This document shows positions 7,567 through 17,159 of a stretch of 64,000 nt of DNA, one piece after another. Below the pieces are notes generated by a model. It saw only the letters and a list, made by a program, of their open reading frames with translations. It was not told the origin of the DNA and did no database searches. Source of the stretch: Oenococcus kitaharae (GTDB taxonomy: Bacteria > Bacillota > Bacilli > Lactobacillales > Lactobacillaceae). Numbering within the stretch: the first letter of the stretch is position 1; each line of letters opens with the position of its first letter. The stretch covers positions 1 to 64,000 of the forward strand of contig NZ_JANJQP010000004.1 in NCBI RefSeq assembly GCF_025758695.1. Direction: 5' to 3'. Position numbers and translations under genes: made by a program.

Positions 7567-9732
7567 ATGCAGAGTAATTATGTCAAACAATTATTATCAA
7601 AAATGACCTTACAAGAAAAAATTGGGCAGTTGCAGCAAATCGCGGGTGATTTTTTTGGTGATGACGGTTCTCCCATTACGGGACCGCTTTCGACCTATAA
7701 GGTTTCTAAAACACAGCTTTATAACATCGGTTCCGTATTGGGTGTTTCCGGTGCAAAAAATGTTTTGAAAATTCAAAGAGAATACCTTAAAAATAATCGC
7801 CTACATATACCCTTGATCTTCATGGCCGATATCATTCATGGCTATAAGACTATTTTTCCAATCCCACTAGCACTTGGTTCAACTTGGGATCCTGAGCTAG
7901 TAAAAAGAGTCGCTCAAGCCTCCGCAGCAGAAGCTTCTGCGAGTGGAATTGATGTGACGTTTTCACCAATGGTGGATTTAGTACACGATCCTCGTTGGGG
8001 AAGGGTTATGGAGTCAACTGGCGAAGATCCTTATTTGAATAGTTTGTTTGCCGAATCTTTTGTGGACGGCTATCAAGGAAACTTACCGGTCGATGAGAAA
8101 CATGTTGCTGCTACTGTGAAACATTTTGCTGCCTATGGTGCGCCTGAAGCTGGTAGAGAATATAACACGGTAGACATGTCTGAATGGCGTTTCCGAGAAC
8201 AGTATCTGCCTGCTTATCAAAAAGCAATTGAATCCAAGGCTTTGCTCGTGATGACTTCTTTCAATATTTTATTTGGTATTCCCGCCACAGGAAATAAGTA
8301 TTTAATGAGGCACATTCTCAGAAGAGAACTGGGTTTTAACGGTGTTCTTATTTCTGATTGGAATGCGATTAACGAAATGATTAGTCATGGTGTGGCTAGC
8401 GATTCAGAAGAGGCCGCTGAAAAAGCGATTCAGGCTGGAACTGACATTGATATGATGTCGTTTGCGTTTCTAGGATCTCTTGAAAAATTAGCAATCAAAA
8501 ATGAAGAAGTAAAAAAGTTGATTGATGAAGCAGCAACACGTGTATTGAATCTTAAAGATGCACTTGGTTTGTTTGACAATCCTTACCGGGGTGTCGATGC
8601 AGAAAAAGAACGACAGATTGTGTTGTCACAGGAAAATTTGGGACTGGCCAAAAAAGCTGCCGAAGAGGCAACGGTTCTTTTAAAAAATCAGCATCAATCG
8701 TTGCCTTTAGACTCAAATAAGGCGATTGCTTTGATTGGATCTAAAGCAAATACTGGAGATCTGCTAGGCAATTGGTCTTGGAAAGGTGATCCCGCTTCGA
8801 CACAAACAATCAAATCGGCCCTTGAAGATCATTTTGATAATATTTTATTTGAAACTGGATATGATATGGTATCAGCAGAAAATAATTTGTCTCTCAATAA
8901 ACAGGCTATCTCTTCAGCGAAAAAACAAGATGTGATTTTATATGTTGCTGGTCTATCAGCAGCACAAAGTGGCGAAGCCAGTAGCATGACCGATATTTCT
9001 TTGCCTAAAGAACAATTGGATTTATTAAGAAAATTATCAAAGCTACACAAGCCAATTATTACGATTGTCATTACGGGCCGTCCTTTGGATTTAACTGAAG
9101 TTGACCGTTTGTCCGACGCAATTCTTTTGCCCTGGTTTCCTGGAACTGCTGGTGCGTTGGCAATTGCTGATATCGTTTCTGGAAAAACTAATCCCGCCGG
9201 TAGACTTTCTATGACTTTTCCGAAATCAGTTGGTCAAATACCAATTTACTATAATCACTATAATACCGGTCGACCCTTAACCGGAACATTGGAAGATCGG
9301 AATAATATATATTTATCTAAATATATTGATTCCAGTAATGATCCTTTGTACCCTTTTGGCTTCGGGTTAAGTTATTCCAATTATACTTTAAAAGATTTGC
9401 GGCTTTCAAAAAAAGAATTTACCGCTGATGAATCAATTACGGCATCGGTCACAGTGAAAAATAATAGTAAGATTTCCGGAACCGCCACAGTGCAGTGGTA
9501 TATCCACGATTTAGTCGGTGAGGTTGTTAGGCCGGTTAAAGAGTTAAAGCATTTTCAAAGAGTTCAACTGGGTGCTGGTGCCGAAGAGACTGTTACCTTT
9601 ACAGTTTCCAAACAAGATTTATCTTATGTGCATGCGGATTTTACGCGGGTGTCGGATGCAGGAAGCTTTAAACTTTTGGTCGGATTTTCTAGCCAAACAG
9701 AGCTTGAAACATCATTTTTACTTAAAAACTAG
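7567..9732 (+). CDS. GH3 beta-glucosidase
   Basis: A 721-aa intracellular GH3 enzyme with no signal peptide. It has the N-terminal (beta/alpha)8 domain (about 1-330), with KHF at 185-187 and the nucleophile Asp in GVLISDW (Asp264), then the alpha/beta sandwich domain (about 360-600) and a C-terminal fibronectin III-like domain (about 615-721). It should release glucose from the non-reducing end of imported beta-glucosides. The next gene, 14 nt downstream, is a GH94-type oligoglucan phosphorylase. That pairing matches the known Listeria innocua sophorooligosaccharide locus, so beta-1,2-linked gluco-oligosaccharides or sophorose are the likely substrates; the linkage is inferred from context. 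Confidence 0.9.
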   Translation: MQSNYVKQLLSKMTLQEKIGQLQQIAGDFFGDDGSPITGPLSTYKVSKTQLYNIGSVLGVSGAKNVLKIQREYLKNNRLHIPLIFMADIIHGYKTIFPIPLALGSTWDPELVKRVAQASAAEASASGIDVTFSPMVDLVHDPRWGRVMESTGEDPYLNSLFAESFVDGYQGNLPVDEKHVAATVKHFAAYGAPEAGREYNTVDMSEWRFREQYLPAYQKAIESKALLVMTSFNILFGIPATGNKYLMRHILRRELGFNGVLISDWNAINEMISHGVASDSEEAAEKAIQAGTDIDMMSFAFLGSLEKLAIKNEEVKKLIDEAATRVLNLKDALGLFDNPYRGVDAEKERQIVLSQENLGLAKKAAEEATVLLKNQHQSLPLDSNKAIALIGSKANTGDLLGNWSWKGDPASTQTIKSALEDHFDNILFETGYDMVSAENNLSLNKQAISSAKKQDVILYVAGLSAAQSGEASSMTDISLPKEQLDLLRKLSKLHKPIITIVITGRPLDLTEVDRLSDAILLPWFPGTAGALAIADIVSGKTNPAGRLSMTFPKSVGQIPIYYNHYNTGRPLTGTLEDRNNIYLSKYIDSSNDPLYPFGFGLSYSNYTLKDLRLSKKEFTADESITASVTVKNNSKISGTATVQWYIHDLVGEVVRPVKELKHFQRVQLGAGAEETVTFTVSKQDLSYVHADFTRVSDAGSFKLLVGFSSQTELETSFLLKN

Positions 9733-9746
9733 GAGCTGATAGATAT

Positions 9747-12700
9747 ATGTATTCACTAAAAAATGACCATTTACAAATAGATTTGCTACAAAACGGAGCA
9801 ATCGAAAAAGTGATTGCCAATGGTATAATGATCAATCAAGTCAACGGAAATTTGATAGATGGCAGCCTTTCTAATCTATATTTGAGAAGTAGAGAAGCCG
9901 ACACGTATAATTACACCAAATTAATTGGGCCTGATGCTCCAAGCCGGTTTTCCTTAACCAAAAATGCTGCTAAATGGATAGGCAACTTTCATGGCATTTC
10001 GTATACCGTGACGTTGTATTTAGGTACAGAAAAATGGTTTTGGAATATTGATTTGAGTTCGAATTCGGATAAAGCAAAGCAGGCTGAAATTTTTTATACG
10101 CAAGATTTAGGTCTTGGTTTGCCATCTTTTGTTAGCTCCAATGAGGCTTATGCATCTCAATATATTGATCACCATATTGAAGAAAAGGCCGGTAAAATTA
10201 CCATATCTTCTCGCCAGAATCAAAGCCAAAATGGCAAACTTCCTTATCTTCAGCAAGGATCGTTTAACCAACTCAGTGCATATGCTACGGATGGCTTTCA
10301 ATTTTTTGGCAAATCCTATAAGACAACCGGAATCCCGGAATCCCTAACTAGGACGCAATTACCAAATTACAATTATCAATATGAATTTGCGCTTATCAGT
10401 CTTCAAAGTATGCCGCTGAATTTGACAAAAAAGCCAACACAACTTGTCTTTTATGCGGCTTTCAAAGAAAATGATATTTCGGAAAATGATAGAACTGTCT
10501 TTTCGGAAAATGAGTTATACAATGAATTTGATTCTCTAAAAAGAGTTGCTAATGCTGAAAATTTCGAAGTACAGCCCTTAGTTTCAAAAAAGAAATCTAT
10601 CAGTGACTTACCATTAAATAGCTCGGACTTCTCGCAGCAGGATATTGAAAATTTATTTCCAAATCGTATTCAGGAAGAGTATAAAGACGATAAACTTTTA
10701 TCGTTCTTCCTTAAAGATGGTGCTCACGTTGTTTTGAAGGCCAAAGAAAGAATACAAGAAAGAGCTAGTGGCAATATCATTATGGCTAGTTCAAGTTCGA
10801 AACCGGCTACACGAGTATTAGCAACGACACAATTTATGATGGGGGTTTTCGCTTCACAAACCGTTTTTGGCAATACTAACATGAATACGTTTTCAGCTAA
10901 TTTAAGAAATCCGCTGAATGTTTTGAAAATGCAGGGTATGCATGTCTATCTTCGCCAAAACGATCGTTATTACTTGTTAGGAATACCTTCAGCTTTTGCG
11001 ATGACCTATAACGCTGCTGATTGGTACTATAAGTTGACTGATGACTTAATAAAAATTAGTGTTGATGCTTTTGCTGAACAACCTTATATTACTTTTAAAC
11101 TTTCTTCGACCGAAAATAAAAAATATGACTTGATTATTACTGACCAGATAATCATGGGTTCAGAAAAGAACGATGGTCTCCCGGATATGAAACAGGACCA
11201 AGGCTCAATTATTTTCTACCCAAACCATGCTTCGCTCATGTTTAAGAGAAATGAAAAACTCCGTTTTTTGATGGACTATCATGATAACGATGCTGAATAT
11301 TTTTCAACTGGTAACGAAAGCGCCTTATTGGCTACGACTCCAGAAAATTTTCTACCGAAACTGTTAGCGATAAGCTATAAGGATGTCAGTCAGCTGACGA
11401 TTAATTTAACCGTTTCGGAACAAGCCGATTTTCCACAATTGCAATATACGTCTAGTGAGTCTAGAATTCGACACCAACAAGTGATTGAAAAGTTGATTCG
11501 TGGTTTTAACCTATCGGGTGGTGATAGTCGTTATCGTGATCAGCTTGAAAGAACTAATCTAATTGTTCGATGGTTTGCCCATGATGCCTTGGTTCATCTA
11601 TTGTCTCCACACGGGCTGGAACAGTATGGTGGTGCGGCTTGGGGTACTCGCGATGTTTCACAAGGACCGACTGAATTCTTCCTAGCCACCCAAAATTATG
11701 ATCAAGTTAAACAGATAATTGAAATATTATACAGCCATCAATTCATTGAAAATGGTAATTGGCCGCAATGGTTTATGTTTGATGAGTATGCTGATCAATT
11801 TGCTGATGAAAGCCACGGAGATGTCATTGTTTGGCCCTTAAAAGTTGTGGCCGATTACATTCGCCTTTCCGGCGACAAAGAAGTTCTTAATAAAATCTTG
11901 CCATATATGAGTTTGCATGATAAGGCCCAAAGCCCACAAAAAGAGACACTTTTGGATCATATAAAAAAACAAATCTCGTATATCAAAAATAACTTTTTAT
12001 ATGACACAAACGTTTCTGCCTATGGGGATGGCGATTGGGATGACACCTTGCAACCAGCTGATGCCAAACAAAAAAAGATCATGGCCAGTACGTGGACCGA
12101 GGAGTTAACGATACAGGTTTTAAATACAGCTGCTAGGGCTTTTCAGGGAATTGACCTGGCCGCCGACTTATCAGAACTTAGTTCACGTATGTTAACTGAT
12201 TTCAAAAAATACTTCATGCAGGATGGCGACTTACCCGGCTTTATTAGGCTTTATCCCGATCATCATACTGAATATATTATTCATCCGAATGACAACATTA
12301 CAGGAATCGAATATCGATTGATTCCGTTAACGCGCGGTCTTATTAGTGGCGTATTCAACGAAAAACAATCTCAGAAGGCACTCCAAACTATCAAAGGTAA
12401 TTTGCTATTCCCGGATGGTGTCCGTCTAATGAACAGACCAGCATATTATCATGGCGGTATTAGTCGTGTTTTTAAGCGTGCTGAACAATCTGCAAATTTT
12501 GGTCGCGAAATCGGCCTAATGTACACGCATGCTCATATCAGATATGCAGAAGCGCTTGCTACGATTGGTGACCCGGAGGCTTGGCATGCTCTGCAAATAA
12601 TTAATCCAATCAATTTGAATAAATTAGTTGCTAATTCAAATATTCGACAAGCAAACGTTTATTTCAGTAGTTCAGATGCTAATTTTAATAACAGATACGA

Positions 12701-12968
12701 GGCTGAGAAACGATTCGCAGAGGTTCACAAGGGCAGCATCGACGTCAAAGGTGGTTGGCGTCTGTATAGTAGCGGTCCTGGTATCTATATTAATCAGCTT
12801 CTATCCAAAGTTATTGGTATCAATGCAAATATGGATAGTATATCCGTTAAAGCGGTCTTACCTTTGGGAATATTTCAGAAAGAGCCATTGGTTCTGCGAT
12901 ATGAATTTAAAGGTAACTATTTGAAATTTGTTTTCAACAGCGATGGATCAATTGCTAGTCAAACTTAG
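9747..12968 (+). CDS. GH94-type phosphorylase, probable 1,2-beta-oligoglucan phosphorylase
   Basis: A 1073-aa cytoplasmic protein. An N-terminal beta-sandwich half (about 1-550) is followed by an (alpha/alpha)6 catalytic half (about 580-1000). GDGDWDD at residues 760-766 carries the expected general-acid Asp; the DWDDTL form, the length and the absence of a cyclase/transferase domain fit 1,2-beta-oligoglucan phosphorylase better than cellobiose phosphorylase (about 800 aa). The reaction would be reversible phosphorolysis of beta-1,2-oligoglucan to glucose-1-phosphate. It is co-transcribed with the GH3 gene and precedes a binding protein and two permeases. Assignment rests on remembered family features; substrate is not proven. 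Confidence 0.82.
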   Translation: MYSLKNDHLQIDLLQNGAIEKVIANGIMINQVNGNLIDGSLSNLYLRSREADTYNYTKLIGPDAPSRFSLTKNAAKWIGNFHGISYTVTLYLGTEKWFWNIDLSSNSDKAKQAEIFYTQDLGLGLPSFVSSNEAYASQYIDHHIEEKAGKITISSRQNQSQNGKLPYLQQGSFNQLSAYATDGFQFFGKSYKTTGIPESLTRTQLPNYNYQYEFALISLQSMPLNLTKKPTQLVFYAAFKENDISENDRTVFSENELYNEFDSLKRVANAENFEVQPLVSKKKSISDLPLNSSDFSQQDIENLFPNRIQEEYKDDKLLSFFLKDGAHVVLKAKERIQERASGNIIMASSSSKPATRVLATTQFMMGVFASQTVFGNTNMNTFSANLRNPLNVLKMQGMHVYLRQNDRYYLLGIPSAFAMTYNAADWYYKLTDDLIKISVDAFAEQPYITFKLSSTENKKYDLIITDQIIMGSEKNDGLPDMKQDQGSIIFYPNHASLMFKRNEKLRFLMDYHDNDAEYFSTGNESALLATTPENFLPKLLAISYKDVSQLTINLTVSEQADFPQLQYTSSESRIRHQQVIEKLIRGFNLSGGDSRYRDQLERTNLIVRWFAHDALVHLLSPHGLEQYGGAAWGTRDVSQGPTEFFLATQNYDQVKQIIEILYSHQFIENGNWPQWFMFDEYADQFADESHGDVIVWPLKVVADYIRLSGDKEVLNKILPYMSLHDKAQSPQKETLLDHIKKQISYIKNNFLYDTNVSAYGDGDWDDTLQPADAKQKKIMASTWTEELTIQVLNTAARAFQGIDLAADLSELSSRMLTDFKKYFMQDGDLPGFIRLYPDHHTEYIIHPNDNITGIEYRLIPLTRGLISGVFNEKQSQKALQTIKGNLLFPDGVRLMNRPAYYHGGISRVFKRAEQSANFGREIGLMYTHAHIRYAEALATIGDPEAWHALQIINPINLNKLVANSNIRQANVYFSSSDANFNNRYEAEKRFAEVHKGSIDVKGGWRLYSSGPGIYINQLLSKVIGINANMDSISVKAVLPLGIFQKEPLVLRYEFKGNYLKFVFNSDGSIASQT

Positions 12969-13003
12969 TCGTTAGGAAAAATTAAAAATTGTATTTTTAG
13001 TAT

Positions 13004-13049
13004 TGAAAGCGTTTACAATTGGTGTAATATATTCATTTAGAAACGTTTC
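13004..13049 (+). promoter_or_regulatory. cre, promoter and operator of the sugar ABC transporter genes
   Basis: TGAAAGCGTTTACA (13004-13017) is a perfect cre match lying over the -35. TAATAT (13025-13030) is the -10. GAAACGTTTC (13040-13049) follows immediately, identical to the operator at 7529-7538. There is no terminator-like hairpin between 12968 and here, so readthrough from upstream is possible. Confidence 0.78.
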
Positions 13050-13085
13050 GAAAAAAATTCTTACGATTTACTTGGGAGGTTAGAA

Positions 13086-14327
13086 ATGATTTTTAAAAAA
13101 ACAATAGTAATGTTGGGGGCATCGGTTATTGCTGGATCTAGTTTATTTGTCTTGCCAGTTGCCAATCACACCGCTTCTGCCAAATCGGAAACGATCAATT
13201 TTTGGTACGGAGGTGATGGCGATAAGGACATAAAACCAATTATCGAGGCTTTTACGAAAAAAACCGGTATCAAGGTCACGATTCAAAGTATTCCATGGAG
13301 CCAATATAATGACAAGCTGTTAACGGCAGCGGCATCGAAATCCGGTCCTGATGTTTTGGTTGTTGGGACGACTGAAATGCCGAATATGGTTAGCTCAAAA
13401 ACAGTTATGAATATTTCCAAATATGTGAAGAAAGATAACAAAATTAGTCCTAGCAACTTTTTTGAAGGATCTGATAATACGACTAAATATAGCGGCAAAT
13501 ATTATGCCCTGCCTTGGTATGTTGAAACCAGGGTTCTCTATTATCGAAAAGATTTATTAAAAGAAGTTGGCTATGATCAGGCACCGAAAACATGGTCGCA
13601 ACTGTATAAGGCCGCACTAAAATTGTCAAAACGTGGTTCTGGTATGTACGGGTTCAACGTTGACGCTTCCGAACCTACTTTTGGATTTATGTTTGCCCGC
13701 CAAAATGGTGCTGCCTTGATTAAAAATGGAAAAGCTCAATTTGATAAAAAGCCGATGGTTAATGCAATCAGTTATTTGCACAAGTTTATTAGGAATGGTG
13801 CCGCTCCAAAACAGGATCTTAAGTTAACAATTGGTCAATCATTCGGTGGAAATGGTAAGGTACCGATGTTTATCTCCGGCCCTTGGATGATGAATTCGAT
13901 TAAAACTGATAGTGGCCTAAAAAACAATCAGTGGGGAGTTGCTCAGTTGCCTGCAGGGAAAGATGGTAATACATCCAATACTGGTGGCGGAGACATCGCA
14001 GTGTTCAACTATACAAAGAAAAAGGCTGCTTCGATTAAGTTGATGAAGTTCTTGTCCACTAAAAGTAGTCAACTTGCTTATTACAAGAATAGCGATTCAA
14101 TGCCTACTTTGAAGTCTGCTTGGACTGATAAATCTCTCAGTGACTCAAAAATTCAAGTATTTCGTAATCAACTAAACAATTCTGAACCAATGCCTTTGAT
14201 TAAGCAATGGGATGAAATCGGCACGAACTATTTGCAGGCTTGGCAAGAAATCGCTCTAAAGAATTCGAGTGTTCAAAAAACCATGACCAGCTTCACGGAA
14301 CAAACGAATAAATTAATTAACAAATAA
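13086..14327 (+). CDS. Sugar ABC transporter substrate-binding protein
   Basis: A 413-aa extracellular binding protein of the cluster typical for oligosaccharides. An N-terminal hydrophobic signal segment (about residues 5-28) ends in TASAKS, a plausible signal peptidase I site. INFWYGG and the later GGGDIAVFN region are family-typical. Oddly, there is no lipobox and no cysteine anywhere in the protein, so it cannot be anchored as a lipoprotein in the usual way. GGGAGG precedes the ATG. Partners are the permeases at 14400 and 15296; substrate is inferred to be the beta-1,2-gluco-oligosaccharide degraded by the neighbouring enzymes. Confidence 0.88.
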   Translation: MIFKKTIVMLGASVIAGSSLFVLPVANHTASAKSETINFWYGGDGDKDIKPIIEAFTKKTGIKVTIQSIPWSQYNDKLLTAAASKSGPDVLVVGTTEMPNMVSSKTVMNISKYVKKDNKISPSNFFEGSDNTTKYSGKYYALPWYVETRVLYYRKDLLKEVGYDQAPKTWSQLYKAALKLSKRGSGMYGFNVDASEPTFGFMFARQNGAALIKNGKAQFDKKPMVNAISYLHKFIRNGAAPKQDLKLTIGQSFGGNGKVPMFISGPWMMNSIKTDSGLKNNQWGVAQLPAGKDGNTSNTGGGDIAVFNYTKKKAASIKLMKFLSTKSSQLAYYKNSDSMPTLKSAWTDKSLSDSKIQVFRNQLNNSEPMPLIKQWDEIGTNYLQAWQEIALKNSSVQKTMTSFTEQTNKLINK

Positions 14328-14337
14328 TTATGTTCTT

Positions 14338-14380
14338 TATAGGAATATTAAATAATTACTTTTTAATTAATATTCCTATA
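14338..14380 (+). repeat. 13-bp stem-loop between binding-protein and permease genes
   Basis: TATAGGAATATTA (14338-14350) pairs perfectly with 14368-14380 around a 17-nt loop. The stem is AT-rich with no T-run, so it is a poor terminator. At this position in an ABC operon such hairpins commonly protect the upstream message from 3' decay and keep the binding protein in excess over the permeases; that role is inferred. Confidence 0.65.
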
Positions 14381-14399
14381 ATTAAAGGAGATATCTTAA

Positions 14400-15293
14400 A
14401 TGCGTAAATCGCTAAAGTCAAAGCTTACCCCATATACATTTGTTGGCCCGGCTATTGTTTTACTTTTGTTTTTCTCATTAATTCCTATTTTGATAGCTCT
14501 TTTTATCAGCTTCACAAATCTAAATATTACAGGTTTAGGGGATTGGTCTTCAATTAAATTTATTGGATTATCCAATTTTATCAACCTATTCAGTGATATG
14601 ACCTTTCTTCAATCTGTTTCCAACACAATTTATTATGTTGTGATTGGTGTGCCATTGGTGGTGGTTTTATCTCTTGGCGCAGCGTTGATGATTAATTATG
14701 GCCAAAATAAATTTTTCAAATTAATGAGATTAATTTTTTATACGCCATCCATAACCAACACGGTTGCAGTGGCAGTTGTTTGGACCTATATGTATAATCC
14801 AAACAACGGGCTAATCAACGAACTGCTCAGTAAGATTGGTATCCCTGGTCTACAGTGGTTAAATGATCCGGTGACAGCTAAAATTTCTTTGGTCATTTTG
14901 GCTCTTTGGAAAGGAATTGGTTTAAATATGCTGATCTTTTTGGCCGCTCTGCAGGGAATTCCGAAGTCCCTGTATGAGGCAGCCGAGTTAGATGGAGCGA
15001 ACAGATGGGAACAAACAAAACACATTACTTTGCCCTCACTCAGTTTTTCAATTTTCTTTGTTCTTGTCACGACGTTGATTGGTTGGTTCCAGTTCTTTGA
15101 CGAACCATTTGTTATGACACAAGGTGGCCCTTTGAATAGCACGAACTCCGTTGCTCTATTCGTTTATCAAAATGGTTTCCAGAATTCTAATTTTGGTTAC
15201 GCCGCAGCGGCTTCATTCGTCATGTTTGTTGCGATTATTGCTGCAACTTCGATTCAATTTAGGATTCAAAAGAAACAACAAGGAGTGTCTTAA
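14400..15293 (+). CDS. Sugar ABC transporter permease (MalF-like)
   Basis: A 297-aa inner-membrane protein with about six membrane segments. The cytoplasmic EAA loop is seen as EAAELDGANRWEQTKHITLP (about residues 192-211), which docks on the ATPase. AAAGGAG precedes the ATG. The next permease starts 2 nt after its stop. No ATPase gene is present in the locus, so a shared MsmK-type ATPase encoded elsewhere presumably powers it. Confidence 0.92.
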   Translation: MRKSLKSKLTPYTFVGPAIVLLLFFSLIPILIALFISFTNLNITGLGDWSSIKFIGLSNFINLFSDMTFLQSVSNTIYYVVIGVPLVVVLSLGAALMINYGQNKFFKLMRLIFYTPSITNTVAVAVVWTYMYNPNNGLINELLSKIGIPGLQWLNDPVTAKISLVILALWKGIGLNMLIFLAALQGIPKSLYEAAELDGANRWEQTKHITLPSLSFSIFFVLVTTLIGWFQFFDEPFVMTQGGPLNSTNSVALFVYQNGFQNSNFGYAAAASFVMFVAIIAATSIQFRIQKKQQGVS

Positions 15294-15295
15294 CC

Positions 15296-16129
15296 ATGAG
15301 CAATAGCCGTAATTTTATTGATAAAAGGAATAAAACAATTATTAGCGCTATCTTGCTTGTTTGGGGTTTGGTCACGGTACTGCCCTTTCTGTGGATGTTT
15401 CTGTCGTCCTTTAAAACGAATGCTGAAATATCACAGATGACCCAAAGCTTTTTGCCGAAAAGATGGACTTTTCAGAACTATGAAAACCTATTTATTAGTG
15501 GCAATTTTGGTGTTTATCTCAAAAATACCTTAATTATCACGGCCTCATCTTTTTTTGGATTAATGTTGAATGCCATTGCAGGATATGGTTTTGCTAAGTT
15601 TAATTTTTTTGGAAAACGAATCTTGTTTTTGGCTGTTATGGCTACGATGATGATTCCGGGACAGGTCACAATGATTCCGGTTTACTTGATTCTCAACCAA
15701 GTCAAACTAACAAATACACTTCTTGGCATTTTGTTACCGGGATTGGTGGGTGCTTTTTCGATCTTCCTATTTCGCCAATTTATGTTCAATATCCCAAATT
15801 CAGTGATCGAGTCTGCGCGAATTGAAGGTGCTGGCGAATGGTATATCTTTTGGCATTTGGTTGTGCCAATGTCACGACCGGTAATTGCGGTTCAAGGCAT
15901 CTTAACTTTTATTGGTGGATGGAATTCCTTTCTCTGGCCATTGATCATTGCCAATAATCAAAAATACTATACCTTATCAGTTGGCTTACAATTGTTGCAG
16001 GGACAGCATACATCTGACTATGGCATTCAAATGGCCGGGTCTTCGTTTATGGTGATACCGATAATTATCATATTTCTTATTTTTCAGAAGTACATTCTTC
16101 AAGGTTTCAGTGTTCAGTCTGAAAAATAA
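15296..16129 (+). CDS. Sugar ABC transporter permease (MalG-like)
   Basis: A 277-aa partner permease with about six membrane segments and the EAA loop as ESARIEGAGEWYIFWHLVVP. The ribosome site AAGGAG is inside the end of the upstream permease gene, so the pair is translationally linked. It forms the heterodimeric channel with the 14400 product and receives sugar from the 13086 binding protein. Confidence 0.92.
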   Translation: MSNSRNFIDKRNKTIISAILLVWGLVTVLPFLWMFLSSFKTNAEISQMTQSFLPKRWTFQNYENLFISGNFGVYLKNTLIITASSFFGLMLNAIAGYGFAKFNFFGKRILFLAVMATMMIPGQVTMIPVYLILNQVKLTNTLLGILLPGLVGAFSIFLFRQFMFNIPNSVIESARIEGAGEWYIFWHLVVPMSRPVIAVQGILTFIGGWNSFLWPLIIANNQKYYTLSVGLQLLQGQHTSDYGIQMAGSSFMVIPIIIIFLIFQKYILQGFSVQSEK

Positions 16130-16144
16130 AGTTAAGAGGGTTGA

Positions 16145-17116
16145 ATGTCTGGTATTAAAGATATTGCAAAAAGAGCAAACGTTTCTATCTCGACGGTTTC
16201 CTATGCACTTAACGGCAGCGATAAAGTTTCAAAAAAAACAAGAGATCGAATTATAGAAATCGCTAACGAATTAAATTACACGCCAAACCTGGCTGGAAAG
16301 ACTTTAAAGAGGCAAAAAACCGATATCATTGGTGTTTATGTTCATGATTTTAGTGGTTATTTTTATAGTCACGTTATTGATGGTATTTCTAGTACGTTAA
16401 AAAAATTTGGTTTTGAAACGATTGTCTGCCCGGGCGGTAGTCAGGCACGCTTGTTCATTCCTCAGCGGCTTGTTGACGGCGCCATTATAATTGATCCTAA
16501 TTTTCCAGATGCAGATATCGTTAAATATGCCGAACAAGGCTATAAAATTGTATTGATGTGGGGAGGCCTCTCAGTTCCTTCGATTAGTCATGTAGTGGTG
16601 GACAACGCACAGGGGGCTGGACAAGCTATTGATGCTTTACACAATTCAGGCGTTGAAAACTATTTGATTGTTACCGGACCTAGCAATTCGTATGATTCTC
16701 AGCAACGTCTGCAGGCTTCTTTAGCTGAAATTCAAAAATTTTCGAATAATCCAGTAACGGTTTTAAGCAGTAATTTTACGATTGATGGCGGGATTGAAAC
16801 GGCAAAATATATTGCTAAGCAGGATTTAAAAAAACTTGGTGTTTTTTGTTTAAATGATGAAATGGCTATCGGACTGTATGAAGGACTTGCTAAATTCGGG
16901 ATTCGACCGGGTCGTGATTTACGAATTATCGGTTTTGATAACGATCAGATTGGTCAATTTTTAAATCCTCAACTTTCAACAGTTGATTATTCAAAGAGGC
17001 AGTGGGGTGAAAGCGCTGCTGAGACAATCGTGTCGATGATACAAGATGGAAAGGTTGAAAATAAAATCATTAAAACAAGATTAGTTAAAAAAGCTTCAAT
17101 TATTAGTCAAAATTAA
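16145..17116 (+). CDS. LacI-family transcriptional regulator of the oligosaccharide locus
   Basis: A 323-aa repressor: N-terminal LacI helix-turn-helix (about residues 3-50, IKDIAKRANVSISTVSYALNG) with hinge helix, then a periplasmic-binding-protein-like effector domain (about 60-320). It follows the permeases by 15 nt with a GAGGG ribosome site. The two identical GAAACGTTTC palindromes at 7529 and 13040 are the natural operator candidates. The effector is probably a sugar or oligosaccharide of this pathway. Confidence 0.9.
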   Translation: MSGIKDIAKRANVSISTVSYALNGSDKVSKKTRDRIIEIANELNYTPNLAGKTLKRQKTDIIGVYVHDFSGYFYSHVIDGISSTLKKFGFETIVCPGGSQARLFIPQRLVDGAIIIDPNFPDADIVKYAEQGYKIVLMWGGLSVPSISHVVVDNAQGAGQAIDALHNSGVENYLIVTGPSNSYDSQQRLQASLAEIQKFSNNPVTVLSSNFTIDGGIETAKYIAKQDLKKLGVFCLNDEMAIGLYEGLAKFGIRPGRDLRIIGFDNDQIGQFLNPQLSTVDYSKRQWGESAAETIVSMIQDGKVENKIIKTRLVKKASIISQN

Positions 17117-17159
17117 GTTGGATTGGTTCTATCTGATATGTGAAAGGGAAGGATTACTT

